Shown: positions 50,101 through 61,440 of the stretch, one piece after another
Layout: each line of letters begins with the position of its first letter
How positions within the stretch are numbered: position 1 is the stretch's first letter
Source: Taxillus chinensis
Taxonomy: Eukaryota > Streptophyta > Magnoliopsida > Santalales > Loranthaceae
DNA: 64,000 nt
Direction of reading: 5' to 3'
Assembly (NCBI GenBank): GCA_023512835.1
Contig: CM042092.1
Coordinates: 24,997,543-25,061,542, forward strand
Notes under the pieces: model-generated
Seen by the model: the letters and a program-made list of their open reading frames with translations, nothing else
Told to the model about the DNA's origin: nothing
Databases searched by the model: none
Position numbers and translations under genes: made by a program

Positions 50101-53100
50101 CAATCGAACATTGGCATTGGTAGAGAGGATCTACTATTAGCCTCAGATGATTAAGGACATCTAAGTATATGTGCATACATGTCTTGTGTGCCAAAAAGAC
50201 AAGATCGAGAATGGGATTATTAGAGCCATTTCCTACTATAAAAAGACCTTGAGAAAGTTTGTTGATGGATTTCATCATTACTCTCCCCAAGTCTCGATGA
50301 TGCTGCATGATCATTGTAATGGTCAATCAATTCTCAAAAGTATGGGATTTTCATTGTAGTTCCGAAGGATTGCATAGTAGATGACACGGCCCAATTATTT
50401 TTCAAACATTTAGCGAAATAATGAGACATTCCAAAGTCTATCATTAGTAATTGAGACTTCAAGTTCACAGAAAAATTTTGAATAGAATTGTTTCGTCTAA
50501 TAAGTTCAGACTTAAACTTCTATACAAGTTTCCATCAGATGGAAACACGAAAAGTGTCAATGGCTTGCTAGAGTTGTACTTGAGACACTATGTGAGTGTT
50601 AATAAGAGAAATTGGGCAAGATTATTAGACATTGCCCAATTCTTGTTTAACCTTCATAAGAGTGAGTTAACGAATGTGAATACGTTTGAGCTTGCTACGA
50701 GACAACAACGAATGACACAAACTTCAATCACATTTGGTTATATGGGAAGGAGTCTTGTAGCACAAGTTTGCTAAGAGGTGGCAAGAACAAACTGATCTAC
50801 CCAAAACATACTTGCACAAAGCAAAGAAAAAGATGAAGCGGCAAATCAACATCGAAGACCAATGGGGTTTGAGCATCACCTGCTTGACATGGTAATGCTC
50901 AAACTCCTTCCGCAACAAACAAAGACATTACGCCAAAAGCATAAGGGTTTGATGCGTAGATATAAAAGCCTTTCTGAGTTCTAAAGCGAATACGAATAGT
51001 TGCACACAAGATAGAGCTCTCAACAAAAATGGAAAGATACCCGATGATTCACATGAGTCTTTTGAAGCCCTTTCATGCTAATAAAGATTTGAGCCCCGAC
51101 GCCAGTTGATAAAGGAGACAATAAAGAAGTAAAGGAGAAAGTTACTCATAGAGTAGTACCAAGAAAAAAAAGTTTCAAATTATGAGAAATACTTCACGGG
51201 GAGATCAAGAAATTTCATGTAAGACTCGCATAGAGGGCATTATGAGATTGAGTGAGAGAAATGTCACACTTCAAGTTTTTTTACCATATTATGATTGTAC
51301 ATCTCCTAGAGTTAGTATTATCATGTAAAATATATCACTTTATGTCTCCTATGGTAGAGCCAAAATAGAACTAATATCTATACGTAGAGCAATATGATAG
51401 TTTCAATACTTGAAAAGTTTTTCATTCAATCAATATAAGAGAACATGTTTCTTACATTGCTTTTGCATGTGTGTTTACTATTGAATGTGTGGTTGCTTTA
51501 CAGGTTTCAGGATCAAAGACGAACAATCCGAATTGAAGACGGCTAAACTTAGTGATTCGAGATACAAGAAAAGCTAGGTACCGCATGAGTGAGAGCCATA
51601 AAAAATTTGACCTCATGACACTAGGGAAGAAGAGAAAGATTATAGGAGGTTGCAATTATTGGAGATTTTGACAGCGACAGTTAAGTCTGTAAATGAGCCG
51701 AGTCAAATTGAGCTTTGTTAAGCTTGGGACGAGCTTAAAACCCTGACTCAAGTTTTGCTCATTTAGCACTTTGCCCAACTCGTACTTGTGTAAGTTGATT
51801 TTGCAGAACGAGTCGAGTCGAGCTCTTGATTTTTCGTGTAAATTATATTATCTAAAAAAAGCAATTTATTTTTTATATAAAATTATGATTATATTTTTTA
51901 ATACTTAATAATATTAAAATTTTAAAATTAAATTATAATATTTATATATGAATTTATTAAGTTACAATCACATACACTAATCATTATTGAGTTATTAACT
52001 AACAAATAAATAACATATTAGTAAAAAAACAACATTTACTGTTAATAACATTAGATATTAATATAATTTTTATATTACTAAGAAATAAATAATTTCTTAA
52101 TCCTAATTATTAATATATTGCTAGAAAAAAATAATAAAATAAATAGCATATATAAATTATAATTCATAAACATAATTACATTACATATATTACTCACCGT
52201 TTCTTAAACGAGTTGGGTGTGAGCTTTAAACTAGCTCGATTTAAACGAATCAAACCCATGAGCCCTCATCGAGCTTAATCAAGTGAGTCGGATATATATT
52301 GTTAGCTAATCGAACAAATTTCAACAATAACAAGCAATCTTTTACAGTTTTAAAGTCGAATTTAATCGAGTTGGTATCAAGCGAGTTATCGAGTGTGTCA
52401 GCTCATTTACAGGCCTAGCAGCAACAATTCGATAGGAACCTTACCCAACTAGCTACAAGCCTCCAGGCGTTTTTTTTTAAGATCCTTCCTTTAGGCTTCC
52501 TCTTTTCTTCTTCTTTTTTCTTTCCATCTAGCTCTTGTCCATACACCACGAACATTTTTATCCTTGGGCTTTCAATCAATTTAGGGTTTTTTTCTTCAAA
52601 ATCTAATATTTATTGCTTTTGTTGTTCAATTAATATTTAATGTACGAAGTGAGACGTGGAAGCTATTTTTAAAATTTTAGACATGAAGACCATTGTTTTT
52701 AGGCCATTTGTAATAATTTTTTTTTTACATTTGGTTATTGAAAATTACAATATTTATTGGCTAATGTATGATGTTTTTATTCACAATTTTGTATTAAATT
52801 ATAAATTTTATCATATCTTATTTATTGTAAATATATATTAATTAACATGTCGAAATTTCAGTCTTTAGGACAATTACATGTAGACGTGTCATGTCATGTG
52901 TCCATGTCAATGCTACATAGGTCACAATAGCACATACATTATTGTAAATTACCTAGTTTCTATGCATCAGCATAATGAACCATGTTGCAATCAAAATTTT
53001 CATAATATACTCCATTTTGTTATCCATTTTCCCAGTGGCTGGAAACTGCTAAAATTAACTAAAGAAGTGCAGATATCAATTAAAACTAATTGACATACAA

Positions 53101-54388
53101 AGTGCTTCCATTAGGCGTATGTATGGTAAAATGGGCACATGGGGAACTAGTTGTGACTCCTGGCTTGGAATGAGATAATCAGTTGTAAATGGCCAAATTA
53201 GCATGACCAAACATATTGTTCCCCATCAGATAACTGGATTTAACAGGAAAAATATGCATACCTCAACTAGTGTAGATGAAGAGCACTGTTGCATTGACAA
53301 ACCCTCGCTGTGAACAAAATGGTTTATGTCAAAACATTCTTGGATTGCAAGATCCAACAGAAATATAGCATATTTCCTCATTAGATTGAACAAAATAGTT
53401 TATGCCATCAGATTTATTGCGCCTTCCATTCCAGTTTACCTTCGTGAGCCAGTGAGCTTATAATTGTGAACAGGTAATGCATTTATTTCTTCATCGCTCA
53501 TCGACGGAACTGAGGAAACATTATCAGAATCCAGTGCTCTCAAAGTTTCATAATCTGCAGCACACAGTTTAGACATTACAAACCAGTGCAAGCACTACTC
53601 AAATCTAACCCAAGTCAATCCCTTTACCGGAACATTATATGAATGTATCTTCCTACTTCAGAAAATTCATCCATACCTAGGTCATCAAATTCACGGTCAA
53701 GAAGGGCAAGCTGAAGCCGAAGTCCTTGTAGCCGCCCCCTTGTTGCAAAGGCTATTGATGGTGGCATCTGCAAACGCAGTTCAGTATGACCAAGCAATCT
53801 GTTGGCAGCAGCATGATGAGCCTGAGCCTGAGCTTGGAGTTGTTGACAGGTTGCATACATCCTAAGGCTTGTAGCCATTAGAAAGATGCCGAGGACCAGC
53901 CAGAGCTGCATTCATTGGTTCATAAAAATACATTTCAACATTCACTTGTGCTTCAATACAACTAAGCAGACATCCAAATACTCAGCAAGAAAATACCAGA
54001 AAATTCGGCGACATCTGGTGAGAGTTTAAAATCATGAACAGCACTAGGACTGTGGAACAATGGAAGCAAGAATCAAGCACTATTAACAGAGAAGGAACCA
54101 AAAAAAATGATCTTGCAGGTGTTTACCTGTGAGAAGAAAAGCTAATGAGTTTGTATTGACAGGCCGAGCTGCATGAACACGCTGGTAAAACAGGAAGTGG
54201 AATCAGAAACAATAGTCATGTCTACTAAATTCACTCCAACTGACAAGAACCCGAAATACAGTAATGCCCAGCACAGTAAAAAAAACACACCCACACACTT
54301 TCTGACATACCACTGCACGCCGCTCAGGGATAAATCCTGGAAACCCATTTTCAATGTCAGCTCTTGTTCCTCTAAAAACAAAACTCAT
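44108..54388 (-). CDS. SDIR1: SDIR1-type RING-H2 E3 ubiquitin ligase, complete, with an 8.6-kb intron
   Basis: Eight coding exons with GT-AG introns: 54311-54388, 54127-54181, 53997-54049, 53677-53905, 53440-53554, 53262-53307, 44516-44641, 44108-44233. The total of 828 nt encodes 275 aa with frame kept at every junction; Arabidopsis SDIR1 is 273 aa. The start MSFVFRGTRADIENG matches the family. Two membrane segments lie at about 37-53 and 63-80, then the conserved ATCQQLQAQAQAH and REFDDLDYETLRALD stretches. The C3H2C3 RING has ligands C213, C216, C231, H233, H236, C239, C250, C253 and is split by a phase-0 intron between Q234 and F235. SDIR1 is an ER-membrane ligase that promotes ABA signalling by targeting SDIRIP1. 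The intron at 44642-53261 holds a gypsy element on the opposite strand plus DNA transposons. All eight RING ligands are kept, so the gene looks functional if that intron is spliced. Confidence 0.96.
44642..45183 (-). other. SDIR1 large intron, 3' part before the gypsy insertion
   Basis: Intron sequence between the RING exon (44516-44641) and the gypsy 5' LTR. The acceptor on the minus strand reads ctaacaattag|GGG. No other feature was recognised. Confidence 0.7.
46000..50960 (+). pseudogene. Broken gag-pol of the intronic Ty3/gypsy element
   Basis: The longest surviving frames are 46720-46932 (protease-like, DTDAT in place of DTGA) and 47051-47518 (protease end to RT start, with LPKHHPVKRKVDHTIKL and VPYRIAQPEFEKLQKQL). 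Stops and frameshifts separate the rest, and a 1.26-kb DNA transposon splits the RNase H/integrase junction at 48609. No complete polyprotein remains, so this copy cannot move by itself. Confidence 0.85.
48609..49866. mobile_element. Mutator-like non-autonomous element nested in the gypsy pol
   Basis: The imperfect inverted termini caagttttaaaaatacatgag (left) and, on the other strand, aaggtttcaaaaaaacgtat followed by agaggcg (right) are flanked by 9-bp sequences cattaatcc (48600-48608) and aatcaatcc (49867-49875), seven of nine identical. This fits a Mutator-type 9-bp target duplication. GC-rich ggcgcctc/gaggcg words lie near both ends and the middle is AT-rich. Removing it rejoins the RNase H tail (RKAEFAAI) to downstream pol sequence. 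No transposase is visible. Confidence 0.65.
51682..52417. mobile_element. hAT-like non-autonomous element in the SDIR1 intron
   Basis: Left end taagtctgtaaatgagccga; right end, read on the other strand, taggcctgtaaatgagctga. The ends are enriched in gagcttgg/cgagct words and the middle (51840-52200) is AT-rich. The TAGGNNTGTAAA style of end is typical of hAT-like plant elements. An 8-bp target duplication is only weakly suggested, so the exact boundary and family are uncertain. It starts about 60 bp after the gypsy 3' LTR. Confidence 0.6.
52418..53261 (-). other. SDIR1 large intron, 5' part
   Basis: Intron sequence running from the donor GAG|gtatgc after the exon 53262-53307 (minus strand). 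It is AT-rich with no separate gene. Confidence 0.7.
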
Positions 54389-54412
54389 GGCTGGAATGTT
54401 CAGCCCTTTTCC

Positions 54413-55575
54413 CTATAGAAGCTCAAGTTAAAAGATAAAAGCCCCTAAAAAATTAGTAGTTCTGCAGTATATCTTCAGAACCTCCAAAATCGTTAGAAAG
54501 CTGCACCAATAAATCTGAGAATTATTAATCTAAATATAAATATAAGCTCCGTAAAATAGCCAAAATGTGTGCAAACTGCAGTAAGGAAGTCCAAGTCAAA
54601 CATGTAAGATCACCATAGCTCAAAGATTGGTTCAGCTTAAAAATTAAAATTTTAATCTCTATGGCCAGTAGTCGATGCAGACATTTCATCATATGGGAGC
54701 AAAAATAGATTGGCTTATAACTTTGTTAGAAACTGATATAGCCTCCCCAAACATACAAAACTCCACCACACACCCTGCTATCACTAACACGACATTTGGT
54801 TTATAGAATAGATTAGAATAAAGGTAGAATTTATTTATTTTTTTTGTTTTTGGGTAAGTAAGAAAGGTAGAATATAATTTGTATTTTATGAAAATAGGAA
54901 AAGCATAAAATAGCAAAGATTTTGTTTGTCCGTACAATTGAAAAAGATGGGAATACCTATTACAAAACTCTATTATTTTGTTTGATTGATAACTAATTTG
55001 CATGGAACAAAATGACAGCAAATATGCTTTACACGCCTCAATCCAGAAAATGTGTCAATTGCAAAGATGGTGATACTTTTGGTCTGATTTGACTTTTGAT
55101 CCATTCCACAAATTATGAAATGGCTAATATGGCAGGATTACAAGGAATTGAAATTCTTTACTCGAATGTCAACCAAACAAAGGAATAGTGATTCTCTAGC
55201 TATAGCGAGGGAATAGAATGATCATTCCTCCCGACCAAACATGTTGTAAGAGAAATACTCCATACCCAGACAATGATTCATAATTTTTACCTATTATTGT
55301 TCTACCAATGTACGCCTTTCGCTATTCAAAATTCTCAAATTCTAGTAATTTGGGTTAAACTCCTAATTAAGAATGAAACTTTAATCAGACAAAACAAAAA
55401 CACGACATTCCAGCATAAAAATTGACATCACAAACGATGATCAAGGAACCCTGATTCGATCCAGCTTGAAAATAGAACCCTAATTAACATCAATCTCCGA
55501 ATCGATCGACCTACGAAGACATAAACACTAATTTCAAGGCGATCAAACACGGAACCGTATGCGAAGATCGCTTAC
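54413..55575 (-). other. Predicted 5'UTR intron of SDIR1
   Basis: On the minus strand a good donor, tgtgcga|gtaagc (complement at 55571-55575), and a good acceptor, cttctatag|GGAAAAGGG (complement near 54413), would remove 1.16 kb and leave 24 nt of leader before the ATG. This is a prediction from splice signals and position only; the interior is AT-rich and non-coding. Confidence 0.5.
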
Positions 55576-55705
55576 TCGCACAAAGAATGGAAGACTGTTT
55601 CTGGGTCTGTTGCTTCGCTGTGCCGTCGCCTTTTGCTGTAATGCTGTGTGCGTGCTGCTAATATTCTCGAATTTGCCGGGGGCGATTTTTGTTTATTTCA
55701 CGAAT
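55576..55705 (-). other. Predicted non-coding first exon of SDIR1
   Basis: This GC-richer stretch lies between a TATA box (complement of 55730-55736) and a strong donor at 55575. It has the spacing and composition of a plant 5'UTR exon. The transcription start is estimated as about 30 nt downstream of the TATA box. Confidence 0.45.
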
Positions 55706-55729
55706 CTACCTCAGTTTTTTCATTTTCGA

Positions 55730-55736
55730 TTTTATA
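55730..55736 (-). promoter_or_regulatory. TATA box of SDIR1
   Basis: TATAAAA on the minus strand, about 1.34 kb upstream of the SDIR1 ATG but directly upstream of the predicted 5'UTR exon. The assignment depends on the 5'UTR intron being real. Confidence 0.5.
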
Positions 55737-56564
55737 CTTAATAATAATCCACAAGATATGAAAATTTTTAATTTAAATTATAAGATTTAATAATTTAATC
55801 TAATAAGATAATTAAATTAAATATCCTGTTTAAATTAAATTTTTATTTAAAAGTTACGGTTAAATAAAAATTAAATTATACTAATACCCTATATATATAT
55901 ATATATATATATATTTTTATGAATATAATTATTATTTTATTACTCAAAAGTCCACAGCTCGGTGAGAAGGGGGCAGGGGCGATAGATCTGCGATCCATAT
56001 TTGTTGTCTATTTTAACTTCTATTTATTTATCTCGATGCATTTTAGTCTTGCGACACGTCAGCTCGCTTTTGGATCAAAATGCTGTCACGTTATCAGTAT
56101 GACCCGCACAAACTGACTCGGTACCTCTCACATTTTTTGTCACTTCTCACATTTAACTTACGTAACGTGTATTTATCATACCAAGTAACTTTATCTAAAA
56201 TACGGTTACACATATAGCTATTAAATTTGGAAATAATCAAATTCATGTCTTAACCATTCATAATGCCATTAATATGCTTTAATTGAAAGTGAGCTAAAAA
56301 ATTTACTTTTTTAAATTTAATTATTCCTTTTTTTACAACAAATTAACGATATCAACTATTTTTGTTGTTGTCATTTTAATAAAATATTAATTGTAAATAT
56401 TTTGATCACCAACACAAAAATAAGGTGTGGCATTACATAAGAAGATGAAAATTATGGAGAGGATCCTACTCATCAACCTATTGACAGATAATACCATCAT
56501 CAGATATAATGTCATTGTCCAATCAACTTTTTTCTTGTTGTGATGGGTAACATTAGCATCGAAG
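55737..56564. other. AT-rich promoter-side intergenic sequence with (TA)n
   Basis: A TA microsatellite lies at about 55891-55912. No gene or mobile-element boundary can be supported before the large inverted repeat begins near 56565. Confidence 0.5.
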
Positions 56565-59454
56565 AGGGAGTTTAATCATGTACTTATAGGGTCGAAGACT
56601 CGAATATTCAAACTCGAAGATCCACAAGGTCGAAGATCAGATGACTCGAAGATTTGCAGAGTTGAAGATCATCAGACAACCAGGCTCGAAGCATCGACGA
56701 AGGAATATAGGGTCGCAAACTCGTAGATCCACAGGGTCGAAGATTCAAAGACCTAAGATGTAATTAGGTGAAGAGTAGCGTCTCAGAGACTCAAAGACTT
56801 GCAGGCTCGAAGACTCATCGGGTGTAGAGTGGCAATGTTGAAGAGTCAAAGCTCGTAGGGTCAAAACTCGCAGGGTCAAAGATTGGGAGACCTGTTGTCG
56901 AAAATAGAGACCCGTTGATGTGAACAGATAGTTAGCCAAGGTAAAATGCGGTTGTCGTTAGCTCGAAGACTCGTAGAGTGAAAGTCAATTGATTACTTAT
57001 TCTAACTGAGATTCAAAGCCGAAAGGTAGAAGAATTGGAAGATCAATTCGAAGATTCAGACTTGAAGATTTGTAGGTGAAGATTCGGAGATAGTAGCATG
57101 CCTACCTAGAGAGGTAACTGAGAAGCTACAAGGCATACATCTTCGAGGCTATGCTTTTCGAAGGAGCGAAACGCACTGAAGGCCGCCATTTAAGTAAGTG
57201 ACTGCTCGGACAACGTTTCCTTTAGCACGCTAAGGACTCGAAAACATGTGGACATATCTAAGGTTGGGTTAACATGGTTCAACGATGGAGATCAAAAGAT
57301 GGTACATACCTAACGCTACCAAAAAGTTTTCATACTTTGGCCAACCTATATAAGTCAAGCATATGCCTTACTTCAAAAGGGCATTAAAACTTTCAGATAA
57401 TACAAGAAAGGTATCTTGTGTACTACAAAGACGACGCAGAGTAGTTCGTGTAGAATATATAAAGAGAGAAAAAGATTGTAAGTGAGACAACAATGAGTTA
57501 ATATCTCTTTTTTCCTTATACATTCACGAACAGATTGAGAATTTGGCAAAGGAGTGGCTGAAGGTCAAGTAGCGCATATGACTGGATACGCAAGAGCAGA
57601 TTGCGCTAAATAGTTCTTCACAATGAGTGAGTACTAGAGTAATGCTATTTTTGTATTTGCATTTAAGAGCAAAGAAAGTTGATCATATTGTAATAAGGGC
57701 TAGACCCTATTGTATTAAACGCATATAATGGATTGGACTCGGTATAGGTACACCCTCACCACCGTGGAGTAGATCACATTGATCGAACCACCTAAATCGT
57801 GTGTCTTTGTCTTTTACTTCCCATACATACCTGCTATTAAGCTGATCTTGCACAAGACACTGAAATATCACCCAAACAAGAACATCATCCGTAGAATACC
57901 TCTGCGTATCATACTACTCTTAAAACTAAAAGGAAATAGTTTTAAGTATACAGATTCACCCCCCCCCCCTCTATGTATACAAACCCGTATACCCAGATAG
58001 GTATACCTATATACCCAGGCGGGTATATTTTAAGTATACAGATTCATCCCCCTCTCTGTAAAGCAAGATCGTTTAGGTATACGGGTTTGTATACAGAGAG
58101 GGGGGTGAATATGTATACTTAAAACTATTTCCTTTTAGTTTAAGAGTAGTGTGATACTCAGAGGTATTCTACGGATGAGGTTCTTGTTTGGGTGGTATTT
58201 CAGTGTCTTATGCAAGATCAACTTAATAGCAGGTATGTAGGGGAAGTAAAAGACAAAAACACATGGTTAACGTGGTTCGATCAATGTGATATACTCCACG
58301 ATGGTGAGAGTGTACCTACACCAAGTCCAATCCACTATATGCGGTTAATACAATAGGGTCTAGCCCTTACAATAAGATTAAATCTCTTTGTTCTTAAATG
58401 CAAATACAAAAATAGTATTACTCCAGTACTCATTCACTGTGAAGAACTGTTTAGCGAAATCTGCTCCTGCGCATCTAGTCGTATGCATTGCTTGACCTTC
58501 AGCCACTCCTTCGCCAAACTCTCAATATGTTTGTAAATGTATGAGGAACGAAGAGAGATTAACTCATTATTGTCTCACTTACAATCTTCCTCTCTCTATG
58601 CGTCGTCTTTGTAGTGTACAAGATACCTTTCTTGTGTTATCTGAAAGTTTTAACGCCCTTTTGAAGTAAGGCATATGCTTGAATTATATAGGTCGTCCAA
58701 AGTATGAAACCTTTTTGTTAGGGTTAGGTATGTATCATCTTTTGATCTCCATCATTGAACCATGTTAACCCAGCCCCAGATACGTCCATGTGTTTTCGAG
58801 TCCTTAGTGTACTAAAGGAAATGTTGTCCGAGCAGTCACTTACTTAAACGGTGTCCTTCAGTGTGTTTCGCTCTTTCGACTAGCCACAGCCTCGAAGATA
58901 TATGCCTTGTAGCTTCGCAGTTACCTCTCTAGGTACGCATGCTACTATCTCCGAGTCTTCACCTACGAATCTTCGAGTCTGAATCTTCGAGCCTTGGATC
59001 TTCGAATTGATCTTCTAATTCTGCTATTCGTCTTTGAATCTCGGTTAGAATGAGTAATCAACTGACTTTCACTCTACGAGTCTTCAACGGGTCTCTATTC
59101 TCAGCAACTAGTCTCCCAATCTTTGACCATGTGAGCTTCGACCCTACGGGCTTCGACTCTTCAACATTGCCACTCTACACCCAACGGGTCTTTGAGCCTG
59201 CAAGTCTTTAAGTCTCTAAGATGCTGCTCTTCACCTGATTACATCTTGGGTCTTCGAATCTTCGACCCATGTGTATCTACGGGTCTGCGACCATGTGTTC
59301 CTTCGTTGATGCTTCGAGCCTGGTGATTTGATGATCTTCGACTCTGCAAATCTTCGAGCCATCTGATCTTCGACCTTATGGATCTTCAAGTCTGGATCTT
59401 CAAGTCTTCGACCCTAAGCTTCGACCTTGTAAGTACATGGTTAGACTTCCTCTA
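56565..59454. repeat. 2.9-kb inverted repeat of two copia-like LTRs, tail to tail
   Basis: The left arm (56565-57993) and right arm (58076-59454) are reverse complements along about 1.4 kb with moderate substitutions and some small gaps; the spacer is 82 bp. The left arm reads as a plus-strand LTR: TCGAAGACTC words (56580-57070), TATA-like ctatataagt (57346), an accctcaccaccgtggagtag phrase (57750), and the copia-like tail gattcaccccccc...ctctatgtatac (57952-57980). The right arm is the same in the opposite orientation. The spacer repeats a third copy of the tail (about 58028-58060). No coding region remains. Confidence 0.9.
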
Positions 59455-61050
59455 CGAGCTCACTCTAAGAGATCACTCTATGAAGTTATCCAACTCAGTA
59501 CGGATCTTCAACCCTGCGTCCTCCCGCTTCTGCATTTTGTTGACACAATGACAACCAAAGACCATGGGAACAACATGTTCCTCTAAAAATCCTCCAATGT
59601 AACTTAAGCCAGCTTTAATCTCCCATAATATTTAGTACTAAAACCTCTTTATTCCTTCTAGCCCCATACCAAATAGCCCTAACACTCCTTATATAGTGTT
59701 TTAAAACTTCCCCTCTTTATTTATACCCATCAAAAGGGGCATACAACCCTAAGATTACACAACTTGGGGATATACAATGATTTTACCCCTTATATAAAAA
59801 ATACACCAAGAGCCAATGTATGATAAGAGTAAAGCTAAGAAGTAGCAGGTGTTAAACCAACAAACTAGTAATGGACTTGAAGTAGCATAATAAGAAGTAG
59901 CAATGGACTTGGCTAATCTTCTAGCCTTTACTTGGTGTAACATGATAAGAAGTAGCAGTATCGACAACCTATATTGAATCATAATAAGCAACACTAATTT
60001 TGCCATTCTCACACAGCAAGATATTTAACCATCAAACAGTTTACTCATTGGCCTCCTTTTTATGAGTATTGACCCTCTTCTTAAAATTTTATCTTTGTTA
60101 TGCCAACAATTCTATTAATAATTACCTTGATTTTCGTAAGTGTAACAAGTGACTCTTCTTGGATTTCAATATACCTTTAGACTTCCCCTTGTTATAACTG
60201 TCTTGGGACTTTCTTCCATTATCTCTTCTAGCATACCTCAACTTACTCCTTCCTCAATACCAAATAACTGGTGCATTATACTCAGAGCTAATAACTCTTT
60301 GATATTTTCTTTTAGATTCTTCACTTAAAATGTTCTATATAACTATCTATAAAGTCATTTCCTCATCTTTTGTTGAGTTACTTAAAGTTACAACCAAAGT
60401 TCCCTAACTATGAGCTTAATAACATCAATGTTGATACCTTATCATCAATTGTTGCTTCACTATAACTAGTTCATTTAAAAATTTCTTAAAAATTATTCAA
60501 GTGCTCAGACGCATTCTTGTCATCCTTGTACATGAGATTAACTATTATTTTTTTATAAGGAGTGCTTTCTTCAGGACATTATTCCTTTCAAACAGCTCTT
60601 CATGCTTAGTCCACAACTTATATCATGATCATGTCTACCCACTCACAAATTATGTCACAAGCTTTATAATCAATCTTCTTCCAATCAAGATCCTTGATTT
60701 CTATAGGTCTTATGCCTCTCTGCTCAATGAAATTGTACATGTTTTTACAATATAGCTTGTCTTCCATCAATGTTATTTCAAATAATAGTTAAATGTATTC
60801 AACTTAATATGTTTAACCATCCTTGTCATCCTCCATAGTTGCTAGACTTACTATCACCCAAATCTCACTTGAAAATTTTTACAAACACAATATGCACAAG
60901 GTAACCAATTTTTAATTTCTAATTTTAATGATCAAGAAGGAAAGTATGACCATTCCACAATCAGAAAAAGTTGAAGTAAAGCCGTCTTATAACCTTACGA
61001 TACCTCCCTACCACCACCTTTTGACCATGTTATACCTCGAGGATAAGGCG
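59455..61050. other. Intergenic sequence without supported gene
   Basis: The phrase a(t/c)aagaagtagca occurs three or four times between 59837 and 59962. Several short frames exist but none has recognisable similarity or codon structure. The stretch may include the outer part of the retroelement whose LTR forms the inverted repeat. Confidence 0.4.
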
Positions 61051-61189
61051 CTTTGCAATGAGAAGGTAATGTTACCTAGGCAGTTGTTATAAGGTACGAA
61101 TGTGTGTAACTAAAGTAATTGTATTAACATATATGTTGTTGCCTATGTAAGTGAACATTCAAGAAAGAAAAAAAATGAGTTTCTTTTAA
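61051..61189. repeat. Direct repeat, left copy (partner 62669-62800)
   Basis: The sequence ctttgcaatgagaaggtaat through gagtttctttta matches 62669-62800 in the same orientation with scattered differences. The copies bracket a MITE-like AT-rich segment and the C-rich minisatellite. A tandem duplication later split by an insertion would explain this layout. Confidence 0.85.
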
Positions 61190-61440
61190 AGTATCTAGCT
61201 TAGTTTGATAATGTCATGCTTTTAAAAGAAGTAGCTTTTAGCTGTACTAAAAAAATAAGCTACTGTGAAAATAAACAGGTGAGTGTTTGATAAAATATAA
61301 TTTTAAAAGTACTTTAAAATTTAAAAGCAGGTAATAAGTGTTTAATAAATTAAAAACAAAAGTGTTGTAGAAATTTAAAAGACAAATATAATCTTCTTAA
61401 TTGTATTATAATTTTTTATAAAAAATATTTTAAAAAACTT
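61190..61440. mobile_element. MITE-like AT-rich arm left of the C-rich block
   Basis: The sequence contains cttttaaaagaagtagctttta and gtgtttgataaaat. The segment right of the C-rich block (62575-62650), read inversely, has agtagaagtaatt and attgcttttagaagtta. The two sides look like diverged inverted arms of a single small element whose centre is the C-rich minisatellite. Ends and target duplication are not resolved. Confidence 0.4.

Larger units (their letters stand above)
45184..51620 (+). mobile_element. Complete but degenerate Ty3/gypsy element inside the SDIR1 intron
   Basis: 5' LTR 45184-45493 (TGTCACAC...ATGACA) and 3' LTR 51262-51620 share most of their sequence but differ by substitutions and two short gaps, so the insertion is old. 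The tetramer ctag flanks both sides (45180-45183, 51621-51624). Two bases after the 5' LTR, tagtatctaagca resembles the initiator-Met primer-binding site with changes. Interrupted coding pieces on the plus strand are: gag with a C-X2-C-X3-H-X4-C knuckle (about 46628-46666), a protease-like DTDAT at about 46856, reverse transcriptase with intact YFDDIVVY at about 47827, RNase H to about 48590, and an integrase HHCC zinc region at about 50070-50210. It is antisense to the host gene. Confidence 0.9.

Noticed and set aside
53624..53911. Standalone 95-residue protein starting MQLWLVLG
   Set aside because: The apparent start lies upstream of a splice acceptor and the end runs past a donor; it is exon 4 of SDIR1 (53677-53905) with intron sequence attached.
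60501..60755. 84-residue plus-strand frame
   Set aside because: AT-rich, no recognisable domain, no neighbouring exons; probably random.
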